DNA of 35,984 nucleotides from Lachnospiraceae bacterium (GCA_009911175.1 QXWX01000072.1:1-35984); one strand, 5' to 3'. Shown: positions 24,402-33,784, numbered from the stretch's first letter. Notes: generated from the letters alone by a model not told the origin. A program made the numbers and translations.

Positions 24402-25598
24402 TTACCAGGACTGGAAAAACAGGTTGTTTCCTACATTGACTCCGACCCGGTCGGTGGCGCCTGCATACAGGAAATAATAGCAATCCGCAACAGCCGAAAG
24501 TCTTGCTCCGTTCAAAGCCTCCTGCGCCACCTGATAGGAGAGATCGCTGGGGCCTCTGGCAAGTACCGTATCCAGACGGCCTGTCCATACTGGTTCAAAC
24601 TGTCCCTCTGCATACACGATCTCTTTGATCGTATTTGGGAAGATGGAACTGCTCATCCGGTTCATGATTACGGTAGCAACAGCCAGCAGCGAATCATGCT
24701 CCTGCATGGCTTCACATTCCAATATGGCCGCAAAAATATCCAGCTCACTGCCGGAGACATTTGCCGCGCCGCCGTTCACAATGGTACTTTCGTTTACTTC
24801 TTCTTCCGTTTTTTTATCCTCGCCGGGTTTTTCGACTTCTGACACAGTCGGCACCGTAATCGGCTTCTGTGCGTTCTTTTTCGCTTCCTCGGCCTTTCTC
24901 GCCGCTTCCGCCTGTCGGGCTTCCTCCTCACGAAGCAGAGCAAGCTGCGCGTTGAATGTGGCAAGATCTGTGGAGGTCGCCTTTGCAGTCGCGTTAAGTT
25001 CTACTCTCCGCTGTTCCAGCTGCTCCTGCAGATCTTCCAGAGAGGCCTCCTGGTTCAGGAGCACCTGTTCCCGCTCTGCGATATCTTCCCGTATTGTCCG
25101 CAGCTTATCAAGCATATCGCGGTCATAGCTGCTGATATTCTCAATAAATTCCGCTTTATTCAGAAAATCAGTCATACTGTCCGCAGAAAAAAGCATTTCC
25201 AACAGTGATTCATTGCCCACTTCGTACATATATTTAATGCGGGCCTTCATCGCCTCATAACGCTGTGATTCGTCTGCCTGGGCATCCGCAAGAGAATCCC
25301 GGGTACGGAGGATCTCGCTGTGGATGATCTCAATCTGGTTCTTTGCGGAGGCAATCTCATCGCTGATCTTGACCATTTCCTGATTGATGCCTTCAAGCTG
25401 GCTGTTCAGTGAGCTGGTCCTGTTTTCCAGATCTGCGATATTCGTCGCATGCACGGAGAGCGGAGAGCAGATAAGGATCAGAGAGCAGATCAGTATCCCC
25501 AAAGGGCATCCTCTGCCCGGCGCTCCCACATGGCATACAGCCCTTCTTCGGAAAGGCGCCAGCCCCGTGTTTCTCTTTTGTGTTATATGATGTTTCAT
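24402..25598 (-). CDS. Secreted cell-wall hydrolase: PcsB-like coiled coil plus SleB-type domain
   Basis: 398 residues from ATG 25598 (AAAGGAAA upstream; an in-frame TTG 18 bases earlier lies within the site). A basic N-terminus leads to a hydrophobic signal segment (GILICSLILICSPLSVHA, about 34-51). Residues 55-230 are a long coiled coil with the PcsB/CwlO-like stretch YEAMKARIKYMYEVGNESLLEMLFSADSMTDFLNKAEF. A charged, Ala/Glu/Lys-rich linker follows (to about 275). The C-terminal 120 residues are a Hydrolase_2/SleB domain (ILECEAMQEHDSLLAVATVIMNRM), with the catalytic Glu presumably in LECEA. It probably cleaves peptidoglycan in growth or sporulation; a spore role is not shown by context. 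Confidence 0.85.
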   Translation of the reverse strand: MKHHITQKRNTGLAPFRRRAVCHVGAPGRGCPLGILICSLILICSPLSVHATNIADLENRTSSLNSQLEGINQEMVKISDEIASAKNQIEIIHSEILRTRDSLADAQADESQRYEAMKARIKYMYEVGNESLLEMLFSADSMTDFLNKAEFIENISSYDRDMLDKLRTIREDIAEREQVLLNQEASLEDLQEQLEQRRVELNATAKATSTDLATFNAQLALLREEEARQAEAARKAEEAKKNAQKPITVPTVSEVEKPGEDKKTEEEVNESTIVNGGAANVSGSELDIFAAILECEAMQEHDSLLAVATVIMNRMSSSIFPNTIKEIVYAEGQFEPVWTGRLDTVLARGPSDLSYQVAQEALNGARLSAVADCYYFLYAGATDRVGVNVGNNLFFQSW

Positions 25599-25643
25599 AA
25601 AATAATTTCCTTTCAAACATTTAATAAAAGAATTGCCTATGAT

Positions 25644-25672
25644 AGTATACTATAAATTGCAAAATTAATCAA
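25644..25672 (-). promoter_or_regulatory. Promoter of the SleB-type hydrolase gene
   Basis: On the minus strand TTGATT (25672-25667), a 17-base spacer and TATACT (25649-25644), about 45 bases before the ATG. The spacing is ideal and the sequence agrees well with sigma-A. Confidence 0.65.
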
Positions 25673-25753
25673 TTTTTGTTATTATATTTTTGTAAAAAGT
25701 TTGTAACAAAAATAGACTGTGAATAGTAATATTCAGGAAGGAACTTAGAGAAT

Positions 25754-26599
25754 ATGCATCAGATAAAAATGATCGGACTGGATCTGGACGGAACATTGCT
25801 GACATCGGATAAAAAATTACTGCCTTATACCAGGCAGGTGATCGCAGAGGCGATCAGGCGGGGAATCCTGGTACTCATGGCAACCGGACGTCCTTACACG
25901 GGCATCCCCAAGGAGCTGCGCGATTTTCCGGGCATACGCTATGCACTGAGCTCCAACGGCGCGCGCATTCTGGATACACAGACAGGAAAGGTGCTGATCG
26001 AGCATCTGCTTCCGCTGAAAAGTGCGAAAAAGGCATTGGAAATTTTACGGAAGTATGATACATTACAAGAGGTATATTTTGAAGGACAGGGTTACGCGGA
26101 GGCTGATAAGCTGGATAGGATCTCCAGATACCACCACAATCCCCATATGTGGGAATATGTCCGGAGCTCCAGAAAGCCTGTTCCCAGCCTGACAGAGCTG
26201 ATCGAGCGGGAGAACCGGGACATGGATAAGGTTCAGGCTCTGTTTGCGGATATGGAGGAGCTTGCGCGGGCGTGGAAGGAACTGGAGCGGTACAGGGAAC
26301 TTGTACTGGTCTCATCCCTTGGATACAACATTGAGATTAATGCGGCCGGTGTAGATAAAGGCACAGGTCTGATGGAACTTGGAGCGCTGCTGGGGATCCG
26401 CCCGGAGGAGATCATGGCCTGCGGGGACGGAGATAACGACATCCGCATGCTGGAGCTGGCGGGAGTCGGCGTTGCCATGGGAAACGCCGGGGAAAATGTA
26501 AAGGCTGCCGCGGATTACATAGCAGAAACAAATGATCATGAGGGGGCCGCAAAGGCGATTGTGAAATATGCATTTTGCAATGACTCAGAACAGCAATAG
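25754..26599 (+). CDS. Cof-type HAD-IIB family phosphatase
   Basis: 281 residues. HAD motif I is GLDLDGTLLTSD with nucleophile Asp10 and Asp12. Motif II is the Thr in MATGRPYTG. Motif IV is ACGDGDNDIRMLELAGVGVAMGNA near the C-terminus. A type IIB cap lies between (about 85-200). These enzymes dephosphorylate sugar phosphates, FMN-like or nucleotide substrates; the substrate cannot be told from sequence. AGGAAGG stands 13 bases before the ATG. It is followed 31 bases later by uppP in the same direction, so the two may be co-transcribed. Confidence 0.88.
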   Translation: MHQIKMIGLDLDGTLLTSDKKLLPYTRQVIAEAIRRGILVLMATGRPYTGIPKELRDFPGIRYALSSNGARILDTQTGKVLIEHLLPLKSAKKALEILRKYDTLQEVYFEGQGYAEADKLDRISRYHHNPHMWEYVRSSRKPVPSLTELIERENRDMDKVQALFADMEELARAWKELERYRELVLVSSLGYNIEINAAGVDKGTGLMELGALLGIRPEEIMACGDGDNDIRMLELAGVGVAMGNAGENVKAAADYIAETNDHEGAAKAIVKYAFCNDSEQQ

Positions 26600-26630
26600 T
26601 TTAAAGACTTTTTAAAACAGGAGGAAAACA

Positions 26631-27470
26631 ATGTTAGACGCATTAAAGGTCATTATTTTGGGGATTGTGGAAGGGATCACGGAGTGGCTTCCCATCAGCA
26701 GCACAGGGCATCTGATCCTGGTGGAGGAATTTATCAAGCTGGAGCTGAGCGAGGCATTCATCGAGATGTTCAATGTAGTCATCCAGCTCGGCGCGATCAT
26801 GGCCGTTGTTGTGATCTATTTTCACAAGCTGAATCCATTTTCGCCGACCAAGACGCAGAAGCAGAAGATGCTGACGATTCAGCTCTGGGTGAAGGTGGCG
26901 ATCGCGGCAGTTCCGGCCGCGGTGATCGGGCTTTTGTTCGATGACATGATCGAAGCCAAGTTTATGAATGCATATGTGGTAGCGGCAACTCTGATCATCT
27001 ACGGAATTTTATTCATCATCGTGGAGGAGAGCCACAAGAATAAGCAGCCTAAGGTGACGAAGCTGTCCAGACTGACTATACCGATGGTGCTGGTCATCGG
27101 CGTATTCCAGGTGCTTGCGCTGATCCCGGGGACCTCGCGTTCAGGAGCGACGATCATTGGCGCGCTTTTGATCGGGACTGCAAGAGGCGTTGCGGCGGAA
27201 TTTACCTTTTTCCTGGGAATCCCGGTCATGTTCGGAGCCAGCTTTTTGAAGATCATTAAGTTTCTGAAGGATGGTGCAAGCATTGCTGGCAGTGAAATTT
27301 TTCTGCTCCTGCTCGGCTGCGGCGTGTCATTCGGCGTATCGATCTTTGCGATCAAGTTTTTGATGCAGTATATCAAGAACCATGATTTCAAAGCATTCGG
27401 ATATTACAGGATCGTCCTGGGTGTGGTTGTGCTGATCTATTTTGGCGTTTCCGGACTGCTTGCGGCGTAG
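26631..27470 (+). CDS. uppP: Undecaprenyl-diphosphatase (BacA/UppP)
   Basis: 279 residues, an integral membrane enzyme that recycles undecaprenyl pyrophosphate to the monophosphate carrier for peptidoglycan synthesis; overproduction gives bacitracin tolerance in other species. Both signatures are present: EGITEWLPISSTGH (about 14-27, with catalytic Glu and His) and PGTSRSGATIIGALL. About eight hydrophobic segments are visible. A strong ACAGGAGG precedes the ATG, and a clear terminator follows the stop. Confidence 0.95.
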   Translation: MLDALKVIILGIVEGITEWLPISSTGHLILVEEFIKLELSEAFIEMFNVVIQLGAIMAVVVIYFHKLNPFSPTKTQKQKMLTIQLWVKVAIAAVPAAVIGLLFDDMIEAKFMNAYVVAATLIIYGILFIIVEESHKNKQPKVTKLSRLTIPMVLVIGVFQVLALIPGTSRSGATIIGALLIGTARGVAAEFTFFLGIPVMFGASFLKIIKFLKDGASIAGSEIFLLLLGCGVSFGVSIFAIKFLMQYIKNHDFKAFGYYRIVLGVVVLIYFGVSGLLAA

Positions 27471-27487
27471 TGTAATAAAGCGATTAC

Positions 27488-27531
27488 AAAAAATCACCGG
27501 ACAGTATTTTGAGGGCTGGCCGGTGATTTTT
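27488..27531 (+). terminator. Terminator after uppP
   Basis: AAAAATCACCGG and CCGGTGATTTTT form a 12-pair stem ending in T residues, 18 bases after the uppP stop. The symmetric A/T ends allow action on both strands. Confidence 0.8.
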
Positions 27532-27609
27532 ACGTATAGAAAGAGTTCCTTCATTTGGGAATTTGGTTTTTTGGAAGTATTTATTTTGAATAAATTTGAT
27601 GGATAAGTC

Positions 27610-27637
27610 TTGTATTTTTGCAGAAATCTGATAAAAT
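27610..27637 (+). promoter_or_regulatory. Promoter of the amino-acid ABC transporter operon
   Basis: TTGTAT (27610-27615), a 16-base spacer and TAAAAT (27632-27637). About 130 bases of leader follow before the binding-protein gene; no riboswitch fold stands out in it. Confidence 0.5.
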
Positions 27638-27771
27638 ATAAAACTGTGTGTATGATTATACATATGCTGCAATTCACGGCCAGAAGAAGACGACCAGAGA
27701 ACTCCTGCGTACAACAGCCTGCGCTTTTGTGGATCGCGGCATACGGAATGAAAAAGTTTGGAGGAGAGATT

Positions 27772-28596
27772 ATGAAGAAAAAATTGTTAAGCCTTTTATT
27801 AGCAGCGGCATGTGTATTTTCTATGGCGGCATGCGGTTCCGGAAGCGATTCTGCCGGAGACAGCGGGAATGCGGCACAGACAAGTGAAGCAGACGATACG
27901 GAAGACGCGAAAGAAGCAGAAGCGTCCGGAGAGGGCGGAACGCTGATCATGGCGACCAATGCGGAGTTCCCGCCGTATGAATATCATGAAGGCGATGAGA
28001 TCGTTGGAATCGACGCAGAGATCGCGGCGGCGATCGCGGAAGAGCTGGGGATGGAGCTGAAGATTGAGGATATGGCATTTGATTCCATCATTACCGCGGT
28101 TTCCGGAGGAAAGGCGGATATGGGTCTTGCAGGTATGACCGTGAATCCGGACCGTGAGAAGAATGTTAATTTTTCAGATACTTATGCAACTGCGGCTCAG
28201 GTGATCATCGTGAAGGAAGGCAGCGAGACAGCAGGCCCGGATGATCTGACTGGAAAGAAGATCGGGGTTCAGCTTGGAACCACAGGAGATATCTATGCGG
28301 AGGATATCGAGGATGCGGAAATAGAGCGCTACAACAAGGGAATGGAAGCTGTTCAGGCGCTGCTGCAGGATAAGATCGACGCAGTCGTGATCGACGGGGA
28401 ACCGGCGAAGGTCTATGTGGCGGAGAACGAAGGTCTGAAAGTGCTGGATGAGCCTCTGACTGAGGAAGAATATGCCATCGCGATCGCAAAGGACAACGAC
28501 GAACTGCTGGAAAAGGTGAATACCGCGCTGACAAGCCTGAAGGATTCCGGCAAGCTGGATGAGATCGTTGCAAAGTATATCTCTGCAGATGAGTAA
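27772..28596 (+). CDS. Amino-acid ABC transporter substrate-binding lipoprotein
   Basis: 274 residues from ATG 27772 (GGAGGAGAG upstream); the frame is open further upstream but lacks a site. The signal peptide ends in a lipobox, SMAAC, with Cys21 as the lipidated residue. A Ser/Asp/Glu-rich linker (about 22-57) leads into a family-3 binding domain: ATNAEFPPYEYHEGDEIVGIDAEIAAAIAEELG, with the carboxylate-binding Arg in NPDREKNVNFSDTY, and GVQLGTTGDIYAED. It captures a polar amino acid outside the membrane; the exact ligand is not evident. The permease gene follows after 45 bases. Confidence 0.92.
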   Translation: MKKKLLSLLLAAACVFSMAACGSGSDSAGDSGNAAQTSEADDTEDAKEAEASGEGGTLIMATNAEFPPYEYHEGDEIVGIDAEIAAAIAEELGMELKIEDMAFDSIITAVSGGKADMGLAGMTVNPDREKNVNFSDTYATAAQVIIVKEGSETAGPDDLTGKKIGVQLGTTGDIYAEDIEDAEIERYNKGMEAVQALLQDKIDAVVIDGEPAKVYVAENEGLKVLDEPLTEEEYAIAIAKDNDELLEKVNTALTSLKDSGKLDEIVAKYISADE

Positions 28597-28641
28597 TGGC
28601 TGCGGCAATACCATTTACGATTAAATAAGAGGAAATAAAGA

Positions 28642-29334
28642 ATGCTTCAGACATTTCAGGAGAGGTTTTACGATAATTTTATACAAGACGACCGTTGGAA
28701 TTATATCTGGGAAGGGCTGACCGTGACATTGCGTGTCACATTGTTTGCAGTCATCCTGGGAATCGTGATCGGATTTTTGATCGCCATTATCCGATCCACC
28801 TACGACAAGACCGGAAAGATGAAGATACTAAACTTTATCTGCAGCGTCTATCTCACAGTGATCCGGGGAACCCCGGTGGTCGTACAGCTTTTGATCATTT
28901 ATTTCGTGATCTTCGGCAGTGTGGACATCAACAAGATCGTAGTCGCGATCATGGCGTTTGGAATCAATTCCGGCGCCTATGTAGCAGAGATCTTCCGCTC
29001 CGGGATCATGTCGATTGATAATGGGCAGTTTGAGGCCGGACGGAGCCTCGGCTTCAATTATACACAGACCATGCGGTATATCATCATGCCCCAGGCATTT
29101 AAAAATGTCCTTCCGGCGCTCGGCAACGAGTTTATCGTTCTGCTGAAGGAGACCTCGGTGTCAGGCTATATCGCGCTGCAGGATCTGACAAAGGGCGGCG
29201 ATATCATCCGAAGCCGTACATATGACGCATTTATGCCTCTTCTGGCCGTGGCGCTGATCTATCTGGTCATGGTCATGATATTTACAAAACTGGTGAATAT
29301 ACTGGAGAGGAGGCTGAGGAGCAGTGATCATTAA
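28642..29334 (+). CDS. Amino-acid ABC transporter permease (HisMQ type)
   Basis: 230 residues with about five membrane segments. The N-terminal [30 protein letters not shown] matches the HisMQ/GlnP permease family. The EAA loop that docks the ATPase is [41 protein letters not shown] (about 133-173). A single permease gene implies a homodimeric channel. The ATPase gene begins inside the last 11 bases. Confidence 0.93.
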   Translation: MLQTFQERFYDNFIQDDRWNYIWEGLTVTLRVTLFAVILGIVIGFLIAIIRSTYDKTGKMKILNFICSVYLTVIRGTPVVVQLLIIYFVIFGSVDINKIVVAIMAFGINSGAYVAEIFRSGIMSIDNGQFEAGRSLGFNYTQTMRYIIMPQAFKNVLPALGNEFIVLLKETSVSGYIALQDLTKGGDIIRSRTYDAFMPLLAVALIYLVMVMIFTKLVNILERRLRSSDH

Positions 29335-30070
29335 TGGAGATGTATTGATCAGGGTGGAGGATATCCACAAGGTTTTCGATGACAGCCTGCACGCGCTGAA
29401 CGGTGTCTCGGAGGAGATCTCAAAAGGCGAGGTGGTTGTGATCGTGGGACCCTCCGGTTCCGGAAAATCTACGTTTCTGCGGTCTTTGAACCTCCTGGAG
29501 GTTCCTACAACCGGGCATATTTATTTTGAGGGAGTAGATATCACAGGAAAGCAGACCAATATTGACAAGCACCGCCAGAAGATGGGGATGGTATTTCAGC
29601 ATTTCAACCTGTTTCCCCATAAGACCATATTAGAAAATATCACGCTGGCGCCCACCAAGCTTCTGAAAAAAAGCAAGGAGGAAGCAGATGCCGAGGCAAT
29701 GAAGCTTCTGCGGAAGGTGGGACTGGAGGAGAAGGCGGATGCTTATCCGTCCCAGCTCTCCGGCGGACAGAAGCAGAGGATCGCGATCGTCCGTTCCCTG
29801 GCAATGAACCCGGACGTGATGCTGTTTGACGAGCCGACCTCCGCGCTGGATCCGGAGATGGTCGGGGAGGTACTGGAGCTGATGAAGCAGCTGGCCCATG
29901 ACGGCATGACGATGGTGGTAGTCACCCACGAGATGGGATTTGCAAAAGAGGTTGCCACCCGTGTACTGTTCATGGATCAGGGACAGGTGAAGGAGCAGGG
30001 CACGCCGGAGGAATTTTTCGGCAATCCGAAAGATCCGAGGCTGCAGGAATTTTTGTCAAAGATTCTGTAG
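29324..30070 (+). CDS. Amino-acid ABC transporter ATPase (GlnQ type)
   Basis: 248 residues from GTG 29324 with GAGGCTGAGGA upstream; it overlaps the permease gene. Walker A is GPSGSGKST (42-50), then the Q loop in [13 protein letters not shown], the signature LSGGQKQR, Walker B with [15 protein letters not shown], and the switch His in VVTHEM. The sequence is typical of polar amino-acid importers (GlnQ/HisP). It energises uptake together with the two upstream proteins; a terminator follows the gene. Confidence 0.95.
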   Translation: MIINGDVLIRVEDIHKVFDDSLHALNGVSEEISKGEVVVIVGPSGSGKSTFLRSLNLLEVPTTGHIYFEGVDITGKQTNIDKHRQKMGMVFQHFNLFPHKTILENITLAPTKLLKKSKEEADAEAMKLLRKVGLEEKADAYPSQLSGGQKQRIAIVRSLAMNPDVMLFDEPTSALDPEMVGEVLELMKQLAHDGMTMVVVTHEMGFAKEVATRVLFMDQGQVKEQGTPEEFFGNPKDPRLQEFLSKIL

Positions 30071-30103
30071 CAGGCGCTGTTGCCGCCATATAAAGAATGA
30101 AAG

Positions 30104-30148
30104 AAATCTTACTGGCTTTTCAGAATTTTAAAGTCGGTAAGATTTTTT
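30104..30148 (+). terminator. Terminator after the ABC transporter operon
   Basis: AAATCTTAC/GTAAGATTT with a continuing CTGGCTTT/AAAGTCGG inner stem (with G-U pairs) and a final T run; 34 bases after the stop. Confidence 0.8.
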
Positions 30149-30228
30149 ATTAATGATGCAGAACTGGCAGCAGATGGGTCTGTGGTCTGCCGTTTTGTAT
30201 AATACCGAAACTTTCCATTCCAATATTA

Positions 30229-30257
30229 TTGAAATCGTCAGGGAAAAGTAGTAAAAT
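30229..30257 (+). promoter_or_regulatory. Promoter of the SfsA-MutY fusion gene
   Basis: TTGAAA (30229-30234), a 17-base spacer and TAAAAT (30252-30257), 50 bases before the ATG. Confidence 0.65.
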
Positions 30258-30306
30258 CCATGTCATTGGATCATCAGAGAAAGACTGTATAAAAGGAATA
30301 TTACAT

Positions 30307-32040
30307 ATGAAATATGAACGTATCTCAAAAGGAACCTTTCTGGAACGGCCCAACAGGTTCATCGCCTATGCGGAGCTGGCCGGGAAAACGGAGGTCATCC
30401 ATGTAAAAAATACCGGCAGGTGCGCGGAGCTTCTGATACCAGGAGCGTCCATTTACGTGCAGGAGAGCGATAATCCCGCGCGGAAGACAAAGTGGGATCT
30501 GATCGGCGTGGAGAAGGGCAGCCGGATGATCAATATGGATTCCCAGGTACCTAATCTGGTCGTGAAGGAATGGATCGAATCGGGACATCTGACCTCTGAT
30601 ATCCGGATGGTCAGACCGGAGACTGCATATGGCAATTCCCGTTTTGACCTATATGTAGAGACTGGGAGCAGCAGGATTTTCATAGAAGTCAAGGGAGTAA
30701 CCCTGGAGGAAGAGGGGGTGGTCCGTTTTCCGGATGCCCCCAGCGACCGTGCGGTGAAGCATCTTCAGGAGCTGGAAAAGGCGGTCAGGGAAGGATATGA
30801 GGCTTATGTATTCTTTGTGATCCAGATGAAGGGAGTACGGTATTTTACCCCCAACATGGATACCCATCCTGCCTTCTGCGAAGCCTTGAAGTCGGCAAAG
30901 GCGGCGGGGGTGAACATACTGGCCTATGACTGCCGGGTCAGCGGCGACCGGATCGAGATTGCGGATCCCGTGCCTGTGGTGCTGGAAAGTCCCAGGCTCA
31001 GGGAAGCGGTGGAGCCGGTCATTCAGTGGTATCGGGAGAATCACAGGGACCTGCCGTGGCGGAATACCAGGGACCCGTATCGGATCTGGGTGTCGGAGAT
31101 CATGCTTCAGCAGACCAGAGTGGAGGCCGTAAAACGCTATTACGAACGTTTTTTGTCAGAGCTTCCTACGGTGAAGGAGCTGGCAGAGGTGCCGGAGGAC
31201 CGGCTGATGAAGCTGTGGGAAGGGCTGGGCTACTATAACCGGGCGCGGAACATGCAGAAGGCGGCCAGACAGGTGATGGAGGAATATCAGGGCGAATTTC
31301 CTCATACATATGATACAATCCGGTCTCTCGCCGGAATCGGAAATTATACGGCAGGGGCGGTCAGCTCCTTTGCCTTCGGGATTCCCAAGCCGGCGGTGGA
31401 CGGCAATGTGCTGCGGGTCCTTTCGCGGATCCTGGCCAGCGAAGAGGACATTATGAAAGCCTGTGTCCGTTCCTGGATGGAACGCGCGGTGGAGGAGGTC
31501 ATTCCGGAGCAGAACGCGTCAGACTTCAACCAGGGGCTGATCGAGCTGGGAGCTCTCATATGCGTTCCAAACGGAGATCCCAGGTGCCGGGAATGCCCTG
31601 CGGCCGGGCTCTGCCTTGCCAGAGAAAAAGGAATACAGACCCGGCTGCCTGTGAAGGCAAAGGCAAAGGCCAGAAGGATCGAGAAGCGGACGGTCCTGAT
31701 CTTTCGGGACGCCCGGGGCGTCGCGATTCGCAAGCGCCCGTCCAGGGGGCTGCTTGCCGGCCTGTATGAGCTGCCCAATGTGGAAGGGCACCTGACCGGC
31801 AGACAAGCGGCTGACTATGGAAAGTCCATCGGCCTGATGCCGGTCCGGGTACGGAAGCTGGAGGAAGCGAAGCATATTTTCAGCCATGTGGAGTGGCATA
31901 TGATCGGATATGAGATGCTGGTGGATGAGCTGGAGAAGAGCTGCGGCGCGGAGATGATCTTTGCAAAAAAAGAAGAATTGGAGACGGTGTACTCAATTCC
32001 GTCCGCATTTGAAAGCTATATGAATCTGGGACGAATTTGA
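30307..32040 (+). CDS. sfsA-mutY: Fusion of SfsA-type nuclease and MutY adenine DNA glycosylase
   Basis: 577 residues from ATG 30307 (AAAAGGAATATT upstream). Residues 1-226 are SfsA: HVKNTGRCAELLIPGA, then YGNSRFDLYVE and IFIEVKGVTLEEEGVVRFPDAPSDRAVKH, a PD-(D/E)XK-like nuclease core. From about 235 it is a complete MutY: LPWRNTRDPYRIWVSEIMLQQTRV (catalytic Glu about 264), HhH motif LAGIGNYTAGA, Asp about 365 in AVDGNVLRV, and iron-sulphur Cys at about 419, 427, 430 and 436 (spacing X7-X2-X5). The C-terminal NUDIX-like 8-oxoG recognition domain contains IFSHVEWHMIGYE. MutY removes A paired with 8-oxoG. The two parts join without a linker, and no internal stop or start marks a split. Separate proteins are the rule in most bacteria. 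Confidence 0.92.
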   Translation: MKYERISKGTFLERPNRFIAYAELAGKTEVIHVKNTGRCAELLIPGASIYVQESDNPARKTKWDLIGVEKGSRMINMDSQVPNLVVKEWIESGHLTSDIRMVRPETAYGNSRFDLYVETGSSRIFIEVKGVTLEEEGVVRFPDAPSDRAVKHLQELEKAVREGYEAYVFFVIQMKGVRYFTPNMDTHPAFCEALKSAKAAGVNILAYDCRVSGDRIEIADPVPVVLESPRLREAVEPVIQWYRENHRDLPWRNTRDPYRIWVSEIMLQQTRVEAVKRYYERFLSELPTVKELAEVPEDRLMKLWEGLGYYNRARNMQKAARQVMEEYQGEFPHTYDTIRSLAGIGNYTAGAVSSFAFGIPKPAVDGNVLRVLSRILASEEDIMKACVRSWMERAVEEVIPEQNASDFNQGLIELGALICVPNGDPRCRECPAAGLCLAREKGIQTRLPVKAKAKARRIEKRTVLIFRDARGVAIRKRPSRGLLAGLYELPNVEGHLTGRQAADYGKSIGLMPVRVRKLEEAKHIFSHVEWHMIGYEMLVDELEKSCGAEMIFAKKEELETVYSIPSAFESYMNLGRI

Positions 32041-32075
32041 AAATAAAGTGTATTTGAAGGGGAGGGGTAACAGAC

Positions 32076-32678
32076 ATGAAGGAAAGTATGGAGTTATCCA
32101 GACAGCAGCAGAAATCAAAGGAAACAAAGGAACGGATTTTCCGGGCGGCCAAACAGATCCTGAAAAAGAAGGGCTATGAAGAGCTTTCCATCAAGAATAT
32201 CTGTGAGGAGGCCGGAGTATCCAACGGCAGCTTTTATCATCACTTTAAGACAAAGGATGATCTGCTTTCTTATTATATAGAGGAACAGCCAAGCATCAAT
32301 CCGGCGCTTCTGGAGCTCCCGCGTGATGCGGGTGAGGCGAAGATCGCGATCATCCGGGTTTATCTGAACTATGTGAGCTACTGCAGGGAGCTGGGCGTGG
32401 AGTTCATGTCCGGGTACTACAATCCGAAGAACCAGGCGCTGAACGCGGCCATACGGACCGAGAGGCCCTATCCGATCGTGACCGTGCAGGAATATGTAGA
32501 AAAAGCGGCTCTGGCCGGGATCATCCATCTGAATGTAGAGATTGAGGCATTTACCACAGACATCCGGATGATCGTCATCGGCAATGTATTCGAGTGGTGT
32601 CTGCGCAGCGGAGAAACAGACTTTGAGGGAAATATGAGACGTTCCCTTGGAAAATATCTGGACAGTACGATCTGCTGA
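32076..32678 (+). CDS. TetR/AcrR family transcriptional regulator
   Basis: 200 residues. The DNA-binding domain is TKERIFRAAKQILKKKGYEELSIKNICEEAGVSNGSFYHHFKTKDDLLSYYI (about 16-67), the typical TetR helix-turn-helix. The C-terminal ligand domain is unassigned. It lies 35 bases after the fusion gene and just before the lipid kinase gene, so it may control the kinase, itself, or a distant target; no operator palindrome was identified. GGGGAGGGG stands before the ATG. Confidence 0.88.
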   Translation: MKESMELSRQQQKSKETKERIFRAAKQILKKKGYEELSIKNICEEAGVSNGSFYHHFKTKDDLLSYYIEEQPSINPALLELPRDAGEAKIAIIRVYLNYVSYCRELGVEFMSGYYNPKNQALNAAIRTERPYPIVTVQEYVEKAALAGIIHLNVEIEAFTTDIRMIVIGNVFEWCLRSGETDFEGNMRRSLGKYLDSTIC

Positions 32679-32706
32679 GATTTCGTACCGAAGATGGAGG
32701 TATGGT

Positions 32707-33642
32707 TTGAAATATACATTTATCGTAAATCCGAAATCCCGTTCCGGGCGCGGCGGGATGATCTGGAAGCTGACAGAACCGGAATTGAAAAAAAGAAGAA
32801 TTGACTATGAAGTATTTTACACGGAATACGCGCGCCACGCGGTTCGGATCACGGATGAGATCACAGCCGACGGACAGGAGCATACGCTGGTGGTGGTTGG
32901 CGGCGACGGCACGGTAGACGAGGTGGTAAACGGGATCCGCGACTGCTCCAGGGTCACTCTTGGATATATCCCGACCGGCTCCGGCAACGACTTTACCAGG
33001 GCGCTCCACCTGCCCGCCGAGGTTCATGCGGCCCTGGAAAATATTTTCGAAAGCGGCAGGAAGGTTCCCATGGATGTGGGCAGGGTGAACTGCGGGGAAC
33101 AGACATGCCGGTTTGCGGTCAGCGCCGGGATTGGCTTTGACGCCGCGGTGTGCCATCGGGCCGCTGTCTCGCCGATTAAGACGGTCTTAAACAAATTGGG
33201 TCTTGGAAAGCTGACCTACCTGGCGATCGCATTGAAATGGATCCTCCGTGAACAGCCCATGTCTGCGGAGATTCGGATCGACGGAGAGAGAGCAAGGCAT
33301 TTTGAGCATACATATTTTGCGGCGGTCATGAACCATCCCTATGAGGGAGGGGGCTTCTTTTTCTGCCCGGAGGCTCAGATCGGAGACGGGATGCTGGATG
33401 TGATCGTGGTTTCCGAGCTGCCAAAATGGAAGATCCTCCTTCTGCTCCCCACCGCATTTTGGGGAAAACACGTGAACTTTCAAGGAATATCGATTTACCG
33501 ATGCAGGGAGATTGAAGTGAAAATGGGCAAAGAGCTTCCAATCCATGCGGATGGAGAACCGATCGCCCGGGGGCAGACGATCCGGGCTGCTCTGGAGCCG
33601 GAACAGATCCGGGTGATCGCGCCGCGGGTTAAAAAGATTTGA
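32707..33642 (+). CDS. Diacylglycerol-kinase-like lipid kinase (YegS/DagK family)
   Basis: 311 residues from TTG 32707, chosen because GGAGG is six bases upstream and the family N-terminus KYTFIVNPKSRSGRGG follows directly. The catalytic GGDGTVDEVVNG is at about 65-76 and YIPTGSGNDFTRAL follows. The C-terminal beta-sandwich includes MNHPYEGGGFFFCPEAQIGDGMLDVIVV and ends with the typical IHADGEPI. It phosphorylates diacylglycerol or another lipid alcohol; the substrate is not certain. The gene begins 28 bases after the TetR stop. Confidence 0.9.
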   Translation: MKYTFIVNPKSRSGRGGMIWKLTEPELKKRRIDYEVFYTEYARHAVRITDEITADGQEHTLVVVGGDGTVDEVVNGIRDCSRVTLGYIPTGSGNDFTRALHLPAEVHAALENIFESGRKVPMDVGRVNCGEQTCRFAVSAGIGFDAAVCHRAAVSPIKTVLNKLGLGKLTYLAIALKWILREQPMSAEIRIDGERARHFEHTYFAAVMNHPYEGGGFFFCPEAQIGDGMLDVIVVSELPKWKILLLLPTAFWGKHVNFQGISIYRCREIEVKMGKELPIHADGEPIARGQTIRAALEPEQIRVIAPRVKKI

Positions 33643-33677
33643 TAAAAAAGATTTCTATGAATGTTTTGTAAACATCC

Positions 33678-33706
33678 TTGTTGTTGTGATGGAATCGTGA
33701 TATAAT
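33678..33706 (+). promoter_or_regulatory. Promoter of the PAP2-family gene
   Basis: TTGTTG (33678-33683), a 17-base spacer and a perfect TATAAT (33701-33706). The leader contains a short GTACT/AGTAC hairpin (33721-33739) before the gene. Confidence 0.65.
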
Positions 33707-33784
33707 CGGGAGAATGAAAAGTACTCTTGAAAAAAGTACAGGGGGATATGTAGACTTTAATCTATATCAGAGGGAGCGTTTCAT

